NCBI RefSeq assembly: GCF_004000925.1 | Contig: NZ_BIME01000008.1 | Location: forward strand, 186,001 to 250,000 | Direction: 5' to 3' | DNA: 64,000 bases | Source: Paenibacillus illinoisensis NBRC 15959 | GTDB taxonomy: Bacteria; Bacillota; Bacilli; Paenibacillales; Paenibacillaceae | In this document: in pieces, positions 50,341 to 59,205 of the stretch | Layout: each line of letters begins with the position of its first letter | Position numbering within the stretch: position 1 is the first letter of the stretch | The notes under the pieces: generated by a model | The model's input: the letters and a program-made list of their open reading frames with translations, nothing else | Database searches by the model: none | What the model was told of the DNA's origin: nothing | Translations under genes and position numbers: made by a program

Positions 50341-52566
50341 ATGATCATTCGTTATTTTCATGCAAACGAGTCGATTGCAGGTAAGGTGCATCATTCAATT
50401 CCGGATATTCTGACGACGGTGGCCCAGCGTTATATCGGCGATCATCCCAAACATTCTTTTCTGTTCCGAGCCTACCACCGTGGAGGTTTCCGCAGACTGG
50501 GGGATTACCGTTACGATCTGAACCTGGACGACAAGTGGCCGGAAGCGTGTGCAGGGCAGTACGTATACGTATGGGGAAAATTATGGAGCCAGCAGGAGAC
50601 TACGCTGAACACTGGCCTGAACTGCTACAGTCCGGTAACGATCTATGTCAACGGGGAAGAGGCTTTCAAATCCGAGCTGCTGCAGGAGTTATTCCCCGAG
50701 CGAAGAACCCAGATTCCAATTCACGTAAAGGTTGGCTGGAATGACGTCTTGCTTTGTTTTGTCAAAACCGAGGTTGGATTCGGCGGTATTTATGGTACCG
50801 CTTCCTTCAAGAATTTCCCGCTTCATTTCCTCACTCCGGGAGTGAATCGGCAAGGTCAGGAGGGCTGGTTGTATTCCGAGCCTCTTGATGAACCCGTAAC
50901 TTCGATTCCCCATAACGGAATGACGGAAGAAGAAACAGGGCTTTCCTGGTACCCACGAAGAGAATGGACAGAAGTAGAACGGGAGGCCGGCTCTTTCGCG
51001 AGGATCTTTGGTACAGAACAACCGGGCGTTGCCTACGCGTGGACCAAGCTGGATGTAACATTGCCGGAATCATCTTCTGTAGTATTGCAAGGTCAGCATG
51101 AAGGTGCCCTTCATTTGTACCTGGACGGTAAGGAAGTATATACCTCAGACAAAAGTGGACCTTATCGCGTGGAACTGCCGCGCCGCTATGGATTATCCGA
51201 TCTGGTGGCACGAGGGGAAACCAAGGCCGGGGAGGGTCATTGGGGGTTCACGCTGGAATCGCCCGGGGTCTCGGGTTCAGCTGGCTGGAGATTAAGCTCT
51301 CCGCATTCGGTTGCCGGCAGTTCTGACGTATGGCTGTATACCGGGAAATTTACTCCGGGTTCTGCACCTTCACCCACAGATATTGTCGTGACCGATACTG
51401 TGTTTGATGATGGATCGAAAGGAGTCTATTGGCATGTGGATCAGCCGAATACGAGTGTTCGCCCATATCTCGAAAATACACATTACGGAAAATGGAACTA
51501 TCCATTAGGGGTTACGCTGCTTGGACTTCTGCGTATCGGACAGGAGCTGAATCGTGACGATTACATCCAGTATGTTCGTGATCATATCGGCCTGAGTACT
51601 TCGTTCGACCGTTATGGTCTATGGGATCGGGAAACCTACGGTGCAGCGGGAATTAACAACCAGTTGTCTGCGATCGACAGTCTGGACGATTGTGGTTCGT
51701 TCGGATCAACGCTGCTGGCTGCGATGGAACTGGGTGACATTCGCGGGGGCCGAGATACGGCAGATCGGATTGCCCGCTACATTACGGATGAGCAGGAACG
51801 GCTGGAGGCTGGAGCCTTTTATCGTGTTCGCGGAAGCGGAGAGATGCGTCACGAAACGATGTGGTGTGATGATCTGTACATGAGCACACCATTCCTGATG
51901 CGTTATGGACAACTGACGGGCGATACGGCGTATTGGGATGATGCCATTAACCAGTTCCTGTTGTTCCGTCAATATCTCTATATTCCTGAGCAGCAGATCA
52001 TGTCGCATGTGTATGATTTTGTACGTGGACGGGCAACAGGCATCCCGTGGGGGCGTGGAAACGGGTGGGTTCTCTTCTCCCTGACCGAGCTATTAAGCAT
52101 TCTGCCTCAGGATCATGCAAGGCGTTCGGAATTGCTGAGTTTCTACCGTGATCTGTGTCAGGGATATTTGGCGCTGCAAGGGGAAAATGGCCTGTGGCAT
52201 CAGGTGCTGAACCGTCCGGACACCTATGAGGAAACCTCATGCACGTCGATGTTCATCTACGCTTATGCCCGTGGAATTCGCGAGGGATGGCTTGAGACAC
52301 CTGCGCCATATCTGGAAGCTGTCCGCAAAGGATGGGAAGGCATGGCAAGGCTGTCCATTGACTACAAAGGCAATATATATGGTGTATGCCGTGGGTCGGG
52401 TTATTCCTTTACCGCGCTCTATTATCGGGACGATCTGGGCTGGATTCTGAACGATACTCACGGGATCGGCATTGTACTCCTGGCAGGGATTGAAGTGCAT
52501 AAAATGAACCGGCAGCTCAGCGAGATGGACGTTACTGAAGAAGAGGGCACGATGCAGAAGGCTTGA
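50341..52566 (+). CDS. GH105/GH88-type unsaturated glycuronyl hydrolase with N-terminal domains
   Basis: The product has 741 residues. Residues 1-330 hold beta-rich domains with VYVWGKLWSQQETTLNTGLN and LHLYLDGKEVYTS. From about 360 the alpha6/alpha6 barrel of YteR/YesR type is clear: AIDSLDDCGSFGSTLLAAME (catalytic Asp), MWCDDLYMSTPFLMRYGQLT and GIPWGRGNGWVLFSL. Such enzymes remove the unsaturated uronic acid left by polysaccharide lyases, typically on rhamnogalacturonan. It is 12 bp after the deacetylase gene and ends the operon. Confidence 0.87.
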   Translation: MIIRYFHANESIAGKVHHSIPDILTTVAQRYIGDHPKHSFLFRAYHRGGFRRLGDYRYDLNLDDKWPEACAGQYVYVWGKLWSQQETTLNTGLNCYSPVTIYVNGEEAFKSELLQELFPERRTQIPIHVKVGWNDVLLCFVKTEVGFGGIYGTASFKNFPLHFLTPGVNRQGQEGWLYSEPLDEPVTSIPHNGMTEEETGLSWYPRREWTEVEREAGSFARIFGTEQPGVAYAWTKLDVTLPESSSVVLQGQHEGALHLYLDGKEVYTSDKSGPYRVELPRRYGLSDLVARGETKAGEGHWGFTLESPGVSGSAGWRLSSPHSVAGSSDVWLYTGKFTPGSAPSPTDIVVTDTVFDDGSKGVYWHVDQPNTSVRPYLENTHYGKWNYPLGVTLLGLLRIGQELNRDDYIQYVRDHIGLSTSFDRYGLWDRETYGAAGINNQLSAIDSLDDCGSFGSTLLAAMELGDIRGGRDTADRIARYITDEQERLEAGAFYRVRGSGEMRHETMWCDDLYMSTPFLMRYGQLTGDTAYWDDAINQFLLFRQYLYIPEQQIMSHVYDFVRGRATGIPWGRGNGWVLFSLTELLSILPQDHARRSELLSFYRDLCQGYLALQGENGLWHQVLNRPDTYEETSCTSMFIYAYARGIREGWLETPAPYLEAVRKGWEGMARLSIDYKGNIYGVCRGSGYSFTALYYRDDLGWILNDTHGIGIVLLAGIEVHKMNRQLSEMDVTEEEGTMQKA

Positions 52567-52596
52567 GGAGTTAACATAAGCTTCAGAGTGGATGGA

Positions 52597-52630
52597 GGCT
52601 ATTTTAGGGATTTCCTAAAATAGTCTTTTT
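52597..52630 (+). terminator. Terminator of the glycan operon
   Basis: GGCTATTTTAGG (52597-52608) pairs with CCTAAAATAGTC (one G-T) across a short loop, then TTTTTC. Confidence 0.8.
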
Positions 52631-52786
52631 CTTTCTCATTTATTAAACATTCAGCTATGTGAATTTTTGAAACGAAAGAGGGGATTTGATTATAAGCTCA
52701 CAGAATATATGTAGAAATACTACAGTACCCTGGACTTAGGGGCTTGAAGGGTAGAAGGAGGGATTTTTATAGAACTACAGAAGAAG

Positions 52787-53044
52787 ATGAGTGCTTTAAT
52801 TCAAGAGTTGAACTTTGAAAAGGTTATTGTAAATGGCAGCACATTGTTATTTCACTCTGGTATCTATTACAAAATAACCCTCGTTAAAGGACTGAACTCT
52901 TATGTCCTGGAATTCGCAACTAGTTACGATGAGGCGATAAAGAATATGTTTGAGGATGGTGACGTCTATCCTATTTCATTAGGTGAAGATCAACTAATCA
53001 ATGAGTTACGTCATGATTTATTAAAATATTATATAAACATGTAG
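52787..53044 (+). CDS. Small orphan protein, possibly immunity-like
   Basis: The protein has 85 residues from ATG 52787. The only good ribosome site, AAGGAGGG at 52755-52762, is 24 bp away. An in-frame ATA at 52769 is 6 bp from it and would add IELQKK, so translation may start there. IYYKITLVKGLNSYVLEFAT and YDEAIKNMFEDGDVYPISL suggest a small alpha/beta fold. The DNA here is distinctly AT-rich compared with both sides. It is the first of three such genes, resembling stand-alone immunity genes. No family is recognised. Confidence 0.6.
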   Translation: MSALIQELNFEKVIVNGSTLLFHSGIYYKITLVKGLNSYVLEFATSYDEAIKNMFEDGDVYPISLGEDQLINELRHDLLKYYINM

Positions 53045-53147
53045 TTTACTGCGTAATTATATTTTGTGAAAGTTCCAAAGCGGCTGGGGCTCAATATAAA
53101 GAGAATGGTTCCAGAGAGCACATATCATTAATTTGGAGGGGATCCGT

Positions 53148-53579
53148 ATGTCTATTTCATCCTCTATAGAGATAGCTTTATCAAAGCCAGTCGCGAGAAT
53201 GATTATTCTCCAAAAACTCGAAGAATTCGGCTGGTCATATAACGATCATGGAAAAGTAACCTTTCTGCCGGTTGGGGACGTAGATGACTTTGATTGGCAG
53301 CATGAATGTATTCCTTTAGAAGAACTGTTTAAGATATTAGCCGAAAAGGATAATCAAAAAGAGTTAATTGGAGTGGTTATGACTTGGAGAGATACAAATA
53401 TAGGGGGGACATTTTTAGTTAGAGAGAATGGTACCATAATTATGAGTCCTCATATCAATCGAAGAATCCTTAATGTAGAGAGTTGCAACAAAATCACGGA
53501 TATAAACTGGTATATGACTAAACTAGTACCTGTATTTGGTCCATTACTTGAGTCCATTTCTTACGAAGAACATGTTTAG
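53148..53579 (+). CDS. Orphan protein in AT-rich island
   Basis: The 143-residue product starts at ATG 53148, set by GGAGGGG 7 bp upstream. It is soluble and acidic, with FGWSYNDHGKVTFLPVGDVD, FDWQHECIPLEELFKILAEK and IGGTFLVRENGTIIMSPHIN. The look is that of a small immunity or SUFU-like protein but no family is certain. The next gene starts 19 bp after its stop. AT-rich composition suggests transfer. Confidence 0.62.
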   Translation: MSISSSIEIALSKPVARMIILQKLEEFGWSYNDHGKVTFLPVGDVDDFDWQHECIPLEELFKILAEKDNQKELIGVVMTWRDTNIGGTFLVRENGTIIMSPHINRRILNVESCNKITDINWYMTKLVPVFGPLLESISYEEHV

Positions 53580-53598
53580 AGATCAGGGGGATCAAAAT

Positions 53599-53856
53599 AT
53601 GGCTAGATTTCAGTGTAAATGTGGCGTAACGCTCTCCAACTCAAAAGCCCCAAATGATGTTGAGTTGACAGTATACACAGATAAGGAATGGGACGATATT
53701 ATTAATCAAGGTGACTTCATTGATCCTATATATATACCATTCCCTCGGTATGATGTGTGGAGATGTAATAGTTGTGAAAGGATTTATGTTTTTGATGGAA
53801 ATACAGTAGTTAAAACCTATATTTTAGAACAGAGCGATCTCGGTAATCTAAAATAA
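53599..53856 (+). CDS. Small zinc-ribbon-type protein in AT-rich island
   Basis: The 85-residue product starts at ATG 53599 behind AGGGGGATC. FQCKCGVTLSNSKAPND at the N-terminus and WRCNSCERIYVFDG near residue 60 give two Cys pairs (CxC and CxxC) that could bind zinc. ELTVYTDKEWDDIINQGDFI lies between. Similar small proteins are scattered in Bacillales, often beside toxin-immunity genes; the function is unknown. It ends the AT-rich block. Confidence 0.62.
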   Translation: MARFQCKCGVTLSNSKAPNDVELTVYTDKEWDDIINQGDFIDPIYIPFPRYDVWRCNSCERIYVFDGNTVVKTYILEQSDLGNLK

Positions 53857-53907
53857 TTTCACCTCCAATCGATATGTCACTGTATATAATGGTCGTGCCC
53901 AGATTTT

Positions 53908-54783
53908 TTAAAATAGCTCCAGCTGCTCAGGCCCATCCTCTTCCTCGTCAGGTGTGCGATCAGGGAATGGTCGGATAGGCATTTCCAGCAGCTCCATCAT
54001 CATTTGCGCATTGGCTGCTGCATCGCCACCCGAATTGTTATTGAAAATCACATAGACATCCTTACTCTGCTCGTGCAGCTGTTCCAGATATCCTTTCCAT
54101 TCCATCAACTCTTCCTTGTTGTACCGGTACAAGTAACGGGTCTCCCGCCAATTGGGTGCACCGTTCTGGTGCCAACCAGACACATTGCGTCCGTGCATCC
54201 GCACGAGCGTCATCTCCGAATCCGTCGCCTGCGGTACAATCGGAATGGAGCCTGAGCCCGCTTGCGGCTCGTCACAGACACTGTGAATCCAGCCCTGTTC
54301 CCGCAAAAAGGTGAGTGTTCGTTCGCGCATGCCATCCTCGTACCAGCTTCGATGGCGAAACTCGAGTGCACACGGAATGCCTTCCATTCGTAGTCTCACC
54401 TCACGCAGCTCGTTAACATTATCACGATTGCAGTCAAACCACGGCGGATATTGGAACAGGGCCGCCTGCATTTTGCCGGCTTCCATTACCGGCTCCAACG
54501 ACTCCCGAAAAGCCTTGTACATGTCTGAGGTACTGGTGAAATAAGGTTTGCCCCTTAGATGCCCGGTCATCCCCTGATATGCTTTGACGATAAACGAAAA
54601 GTCATCCGGTGTCTCAGCTGCCCAGCGTGCCATCCGGTCCCGAGGCTGTACAGCATAGAAGGAACTGTCGACCTCTACGGTTGAAAAGTACTGTCCATAT
54701 AAACGAAGCTTGTCCTTGGCTTTGGAACGATCGGGATACAGATCATCATGATCTCCCCATCCTGTGAGTCCAATATGAATCAT
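53908..54783 (-). CDS. DUF72 family protein (YunF-like)
   Basis: The 291-residue TIM-barrel-type protein starts at ATG 54783, set by AGGAGGTG 6 bp upstream. IGLTGWGDHDDLYPDRSKAK, YFSTVEVDSSFYAVQP, ALFQYPPWFDCNRDNVNELR, ALEFRHRSWYEDGM and VYVIFNNNSGGDAAANAQMM are the DUF72 blocks. The family is widespread and its activity is not established. A gap of 242 bp separates it from the next, divergent gene. Confidence 0.88.
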   Translation of the reverse strand: MIHIGLTGWGDHDDLYPDRSKAKDKLRLYGQYFSTVEVDSSFYAVQPRDRMARWAAETPDDFSFIVKAYQGMTGHLRGKPYFTSTSDMYKAFRESLEPVMEAGKMQAALFQYPPWFDCNRDNVNELREVRLRMEGIPCALEFRHRSWYEDGMRERTLTFLREQGWIHSVCDEPQAGSGSIPIVPQATDSEMTLVRMHGRNVSGWHQNGAPNWRETRYLYRYNKEELMEWKGYLEQLHEQSKDVYVIFNNNSGGDAAANAQMMMELLEMPIRPFPDRTPDEEEDGPEQLELF

Positions 54784-55025
54784 AAATAACACCTCCTGCT
54801 GTTCTGTCTCTAAAGCTTATATATAGTTAACCGGTTTGCGGGCACGTGACTATGTTTAACATTATATAGGGCGAATTCAGGTCGTTCAATGAACGGAAGC
54901 CGCTGGAAATCTTTGAGTTTGAAGAATAAAGAAGATACAATTACTACAAGCTTAGGTATGATCAGCCCTATATCAAGTACGTTACAGAGAGAACAGGGCC
55001 ATTGACCATGTGGAGGGCGATACGA

Positions 55026-55769
55026 ATGACGGAATGGTATGAAGATAGCTTTGGAGAAGACTACCTTCTCGTATACAAGCACAGGGATGTGCAGGGAGCA
55101 TATGAAGAAGTACATAAAATGATTAATTGGTTAAAACTGGAGCCGCAGGCACGGGTCCTGGATCTATGCTGCGGTATGGGACGGCATTCCTTGGCTCTGG
55201 CAGACGCAGGCTTCCGGGTCACCGGAATTGACCTGTCGGATGTGCTTCTGCGTGAAGCGCGCCAGATGGACACCGAGAATCGGGTGGAATGGATTCATGC
55301 CGACATGCGTAATCTGCCGCTCCAAGGTGGATTTGATGCGGTAGTCAACCTGTTTACATCGTTCGGTTATTTTCGTGAGGATGGTGAGCAGCTCAAAGTG
55401 CTTCAGGGCATCCGTCATATGCTGAAGCCTGGCGGCAGCTACATTATTGATTTTATGAACACGGCTTACGTAACCCGTCATTTGGTTCCGCACTCCAAAC
55501 GAGAGACGGAAGGACATCGTATTGAGGAGTTTCGCCAGATCAAGGACGGATTTGTGCAGAAGGAAATTCACATTACCGATTCCGGGTCCAGTCAGAAACC
55601 CCGGATTCATGAGGAACGTGTCAAGCTATACACCCGTGAACAATTGAGTGATATGCTGCAGGAGGCGGGGCTTGTGGTAGATCAGGTTCATGGAGGTTAT
55701 GACGAAGAGGAATATGATGAGCAGGATTCCCCGCGCATGATTTTTGTTGGTCATCGGCCTGTGGAGTAA
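55026..55769 (+). CDS. Class I SAM-dependent methyltransferase
   Basis: The 247-residue enzyme starts at ATG 55026 behind TGGAGGG. Motif I is VLDLCCGMGRHSLALADAG, with GIDLSDVLLREARQ and HADMRNLPLQGGFDAVVNLF following, and LKPGGSYIIDFMN in the core. This is a complete Rossmann methyltransferase; the acceptor is unknown. It is 22 bp upstream of an MBL-fold gene and probably cotranscribed with it. Confidence 0.87.
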   Translation: MTEWYEDSFGEDYLLVYKHRDVQGAYEEVHKMINWLKLEPQARVLDLCCGMGRHSLALADAGFRVTGIDLSDVLLREARQMDTENRVEWIHADMRNLPLQGGFDAVVNLFTSFGYFREDGEQLKVLQGIRHMLKPGGSYIIDFMNTAYVTRHLVPHSKRETEGHRIEEFRQIKDGFVQKEIHITDSGSSQKPRIHEERVKLYTREQLSDMLQEAGLVVDQVHGGYDEEEYDEQDSPRMIFVGHRPVE

Positions 55770-55791
55770 GAGCAGCAGGGAGGAGAAGAAA

Positions 55792-56778
55792 ATGAAACGA
55801 ACGGAAGCAATCAGCATGCCAGAGGGCATGCATCGGCTCCAGATCACGATGTCTTTCCCGCTGCGATGGGTGAACAGTTATGTGCTCTATGATGCTGATG
55901 GAAGGATAACCGTGGTTGATCCAGGCCCACGTAACCAGGGAACAGAACAGGAATGGCAGGAAGCTCTAACCAATCTGGGATTGTCTTTTCAGGACATTAG
56001 CCAAATAGTATTGACCCACCATCATCCAGATCATCTTGGCTTGTCAGGCTGGATGCAGCAGAAGTCGGGCGCGCCTGTACGCATGTCTGCCAGGGCACGT
56101 CAAGAGGCAGATTACATGTGGTGCCCGAGTGCAACCATTGATGTGGTACTGCCTGAATATTATCGCCAACATGGAATGCCGGATGAGAAGACCATACAGA
56201 TCCGTGAACATATGAAGGGATTTATCTCTCAGATCACCCCCTTGCCGGATGTGACGTTCATTGAAGATGGGGAGTGGCTGGATATGGGCGGCAAAAGGTG
56301 GGTAGCGATCGAGACAGGTGGACATGCCCCAGGGCATCTATCCTTTTATGCACCAGAATCCAGTGAAATATTGTGCGGTGATGCCGTACTGCCACAGATT
56401 TCGCCCAATATCAGCTTGCAGCCGGGAAGTGATGCCCAGCCATTGTTATCTTATCTTCAGGGGCTGCATCGTCTAGGGAGTTTGGCTGTCGAGAAGGCAT
56501 ATCCGGGGCATCGAAATCCATTCAGCCATTTCACGGACCGAACCTCTCATCTGCTAGCCCACCATGAGGAGCGGCTTCAGAAGATGGATGAACATATTGC
56601 TCAGCACCCGTCGAACGGGTATGACGTTTGTGTTTCCTTGTTTGGTGATCGATTGGGCACACATCAGCTGCGCTTTGCCATGAGCGAAACGCTCGCTCAT
56701 CTTCAGGAGTTGATCCGGCGGGGGCAAATTACGCAGGAACAGAGAGCGGATGGATCATTTTTTTTCAAAAAAGCATAA
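55792..56778 (+). CDS. MBL-fold metallohydrolase
   Basis: The 328-residue protein starts at ATG 55792 after GGGAGGAGAAG. The metal-binding LTHHHPDHLGLSGWMQQ is the HxHxDH motif; ETGGHAPGHLSFYAPES and EILCGDAVLP supply further ligands, and KAYPGHRNPF the last His. A helical C-terminal domain (about 265-328) resembles the winged-helix/RNase-Z-like ending of this group. It hydrolyses an ester or thioester; the substrate is unknown. Confidence 0.87.
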   Translation: MKRTEAISMPEGMHRLQITMSFPLRWVNSYVLYDADGRITVVDPGPRNQGTEQEWQEALTNLGLSFQDISQIVLTHHHPDHLGLSGWMQQKSGAPVRMSARARQEADYMWCPSATIDVVLPEYYRQHGMPDEKTIQIREHMKGFISQITPLPDVTFIEDGEWLDMGGKRWVAIETGGHAPGHLSFYAPESSEILCGDAVLPQISPNISLQPGSDAQPLLSYLQGLHRLGSLAVEKAYPGHRNPFSHFTDRTSHLLAHHEERLQKMDEHIAQHPSNGYDVCVSLFGDRLGTHQLRFAMSETLAHLQELIRRGQITQEQRADGSFFFKKA

Positions 56779-56829
56779 CGGAGTTAGTTCAAAAATAGGA
56801 AAAGCAAAAGCAATTATTCATAAGGCTAA

Positions 56830-56870
56830 GGCTCTGCAGTGGGAGAACGTCTCCCGTTCAGGGCCTATTT
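56830..56870 (+). terminator. Terminator after the MBL-fold gene
   Basis: GGCTCTG (56830) pairs with CAGGGCC (56859-56865, one G-T), with inner GGGAGA/TCTCCC, then TATTTTG. Confidence 0.7.
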
Positions 56871-56993
56871 TGTGTATATGAAATCGGAGGAAATGGAAAG
56901 CTTTAACCTTTCTTAACGGTTCATTCATCTGCTTTTAATCCAGGGCCCATAAGATAAGTGCATGAACTTCGCCAGAGAAAGTAGGGAAGAGCG

Positions 56994-57329
56994 ATGAACA
57001 GAAAGAAACGAAATCAATGGAGAAAATGGCAAGCCACAGCGATGGCCACATTAGCGGTGGCTGCACTCTTTCAATATGTGAGATCCTCTGATGCCTTTGA
57101 TGTTGCACATGCAGCAGCCAATGGAACAGATACCGATAGCTTACCTGCAAGTCAGTCGAATACCCGAGACGATGTGATGGATGAATGGACAGGCAGCTTT
57201 GTTCCGAATCAGGAAGAGGAACATGGAGACCGGAGCAGATCCTATGGCCGGAACTTCGGTCAGTCTGATGGTGAGTCTGACTTCGGAACTGGCAGTGGCA
57301 GTTACCAGTCACGCACAGGTGCATCATGA
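56994..57329 (+). CDS. Small membrane/secreted acidic protein next to apbE
   Basis: The 111-residue protein has a basic start (MNRKKRNQWRKWQ), a hydrophobic segment (ATAMATLAVAALFQYV) and a long hydrophilic Ser/Gly/Asp/Glu-rich exterior. It ends SYQSRTGAS. The last four residues, TGAS, resemble the [S/T]GA[T/S] core that ApbE enzymes flavinylate. Its stop overlaps the apbE start by 4 bp. It could be the flavin-carrying partner of that enzyme; this is inference, since no FMN-binding domain is recognised. Confidence 0.7.
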   Translation: MNRKKRNQWRKWQATAMATLAVAALFQYVRSSDAFDVAHAAANGTDTDSLPASQSNTRDDVMDEWTGSFVPNQEEEHGDRSRSYGRNFGQSDGESDFGTGSGSYQSRTGAS

Positions 57330-58366
57330 GTCCCGCTTACGAGACCACGTGTCCGTTGAAGTTCAGATTTCGTTCCATGAATACGGATGTGGAGGTTCAG
57401 CTGGTAGCTGCCGGACATGAGGAAGCTGAGCATGCCGCAGCGCTCGTAAAAAACTGGTTTGAAACACAAGAGCAGCGCTTCAGTCGGTTTATATCCAATA
57501 GTGAATTGAATCGTCTGAATCGTTCTGTGGGATGGATGCCTGTTTCTGCTGCCATGGATGAGGTATTGAGTTTGGCATACGGATATATAGGTCAGACGGA
57601 AGGGATTTTTCAACCGGGCATTTCAAAAGCTCTTCGGCAACAGGGATATGATGTCAGCTTCGATCAGATCGGGCAGCAAGAGCGAGGCATAACGCAGTCG
57701 CTGCAGCATACCTTAACAACGGTTGCCGCACTAATTCCGGAGGAGGAGTACGATTATACCTTCCCAGGATGGATGCACAGAGAGGGCAGCCGGATGGTGC
57801 ATCTGGATCCTGGGATTGAACTGGACCTGGGCGGCATTGTGAAAGGCTGGGCAACGGAACGTATTGCCGATTGGCTGCAGCGCACGCTTCACATTCCTGC
57901 AGGCATGATTAATGCGGGAGGAGATATTCAGATGTGGGGTACACCTGCCTCTTCTGCATGGACTGTTTATATCAAGGATCCTATGCTGGATAAACGCAAT
58001 CTGACAGGAAGCATTCAGTTACACTCCGGTGCGGTTGCGACTTCAGGAATTGCACGAAGACAGTGGCAGCAGGCGGATGGAAGTCTGTCCCATCATTTGA
58101 TTGACCCGCGGACAATGAAGCCGGCTGATACGGATGTGGTACAATGCACCGTTGTAGGCCAGCATGTCTCGCAATGCGAGATTATCGCGAAGACCGTCTG
58201 TATCCTGGGAAGTGCTGAAGCGATGGGCTGGCTGAACAGGCATTATGACCGGCATGATGTTTTATGGATGACCCGGGAAGGTAAATTCTGGTTCAGAGGG
58301 GATATGGATGCACTCGAAGAGCGGTGGCCAGGCTTTGAACCGGACCACTGCTTCAGCCTTATTTAA
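57326..58366 (+). CDS. apbE: FAD:protein FMN transferase
   Basis: The 346-residue ApbE-family enzyme attaches FMN to Ser/Thr of partner proteins. FRSMNTDVEVQLV replaces the usual MGT-type start, and ELDLGGIVKGWATERIADWL, MINAGGDIQMWG, GAVATSGIARRQW and HHLIDPRTMKPA are the family blocks. No signal peptide or lipobox is visible, unlike many secreted ApbE proteins, so it may act in the cytosol. It starts at ATG 57326 inside the small protein's stop and is followed by a ferric-reductase-like membrane gene. Confidence 0.92.
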   Translation: MSPAYETTCPLKFRFRSMNTDVEVQLVAAGHEEAEHAAALVKNWFETQEQRFSRFISNSELNRLNRSVGWMPVSAAMDEVLSLAYGYIGQTEGIFQPGISKALRQQGYDVSFDQIGQQERGITQSLQHTLTTVAALIPEEEYDYTFPGWMHREGSRMVHLDPGIELDLGGIVKGWATERIADWLQRTLHIPAGMINAGGDIQMWGTPASSAWTVYIKDPMLDKRNLTGSIQLHSGAVATSGIARRQWQQADGSLSHHLIDPRTMKPADTDVVQCTVVGQHVSQCEIIAKTVCILGSAEAMGWLNRHYDRHDVLWMTREGKFWFRGDMDALEERWPGFEPDHCFSLI

Positions 58367-58443
58367 AGATAAATATTTTGCATGCAGTTATATTGACGCA
58401 TAGTGATGAAACGATAAGTCTATCAGATATGGGGGAGCCGGCT

Positions 58444-59097
58444 ATGGCACAATGGATTGTTGATTATGTACCGACGTGGAATATCATTCGTATTAGCGGG
58501 ATAGCCGCTTATCTGCTGCTCTTTGCAGGTGTCTTTCTGGGAATTGCCCAAGGGATGCCTACCGCCAAAGGCAAACCCAAAGCCACTATGTACCAGTGGC
58601 ATACCCGGACGACCTGGCTTGCCTTTGGACTTGGTATCCTGCATGCACTAACCCTGTATATCGACCATTACAGTCCATTTACCTGGAGTGAACTGCTTAT
58701 TCCGTTTAGTGCCTCAGTACATCCGGTTGGCAGCGGGCTTGGGACGTTATCCTTTTACGCCTTGCTGATCGTGCTGCTCTCCAGTGATCTGCGTAATAAA
58801 CTGGGCCGCAAATGGTGGTTTATGTTCCACATGCTGTCTTATCCTGCATTTATCGGTTTGCTGGTCCATGGCATGATTACAGGTTCCGATTCGGGGAATG
58901 TACTGATGCGTTTAATGTACGTCTTTACCGGCTTGTCCATCCTTGGCATTACGGTGCTGCGGGGGCTTCTGCGTGAACGCAAGGGACCGCAAATCACGAT
59001 TGGACCCAATCGTTCACAGTCACAGCCAGCCATGGAACGCACATGGGGTGAAGCATACGGACTCGTTGGTGCGGGGAGACAGGAACGGTTAAAATAG
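58444..59097 (+). CDS. Ferric-reductase-like transmembrane protein
   Basis: The 217-residue protein starts at ATG 58444, set by GGGGGAG 6 bp upstream; an upstream in-frame TTG at 58378 lacks a site. Six hydrophobic segments are visible. MYQWHTRTTWLAFGLGILHA and FMFHMLSYPAFIGLLVHGMI carry paired His that could hold haem, as in the FRD/MsrQ-type family. It likely moves electrons across the membrane. With apbE and the small exported protein it forms a possible extracytosolic flavin electron-transfer set. Confidence 0.83.
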   Translation: MAQWIVDYVPTWNIIRISGIAAYLLLFAGVFLGIAQGMPTAKGKPKATMYQWHTRTTWLAFGLGILHALTLYIDHYSPFTWSELLIPFSASVHPVGSGLGTLSFYALLIVLLSSDLRNKLGRKWWFMFHMLSYPAFIGLLVHGMITGSDSGNVLMRLMYVFTGLSILGITVLRGLLRERKGPQITIGPNRSQSQPAMERTWGEAYGLVGAGRQERLK

Positions 59098-59129
59098 GCG
59101 TGATAACACCTGATGTATATACGAAAAAG

Positions 59130-59153
59130 AAGCGGCCCAAGGGCCGCTTTTTT
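59130..59153 (+). terminator. Terminator of the apbE operon
   Basis: AAGCGGCC (59130-59137) pairs perfectly with GGCCGCTT (59142-59149) on a 4-nt loop, then TTTTT. Confidence 0.85.
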
Positions 59154-59205
59154 CCATGAGCTCGTCCTTTATGGACATGTCTCATTTCCATATGACAAAT
59201 GGGGG

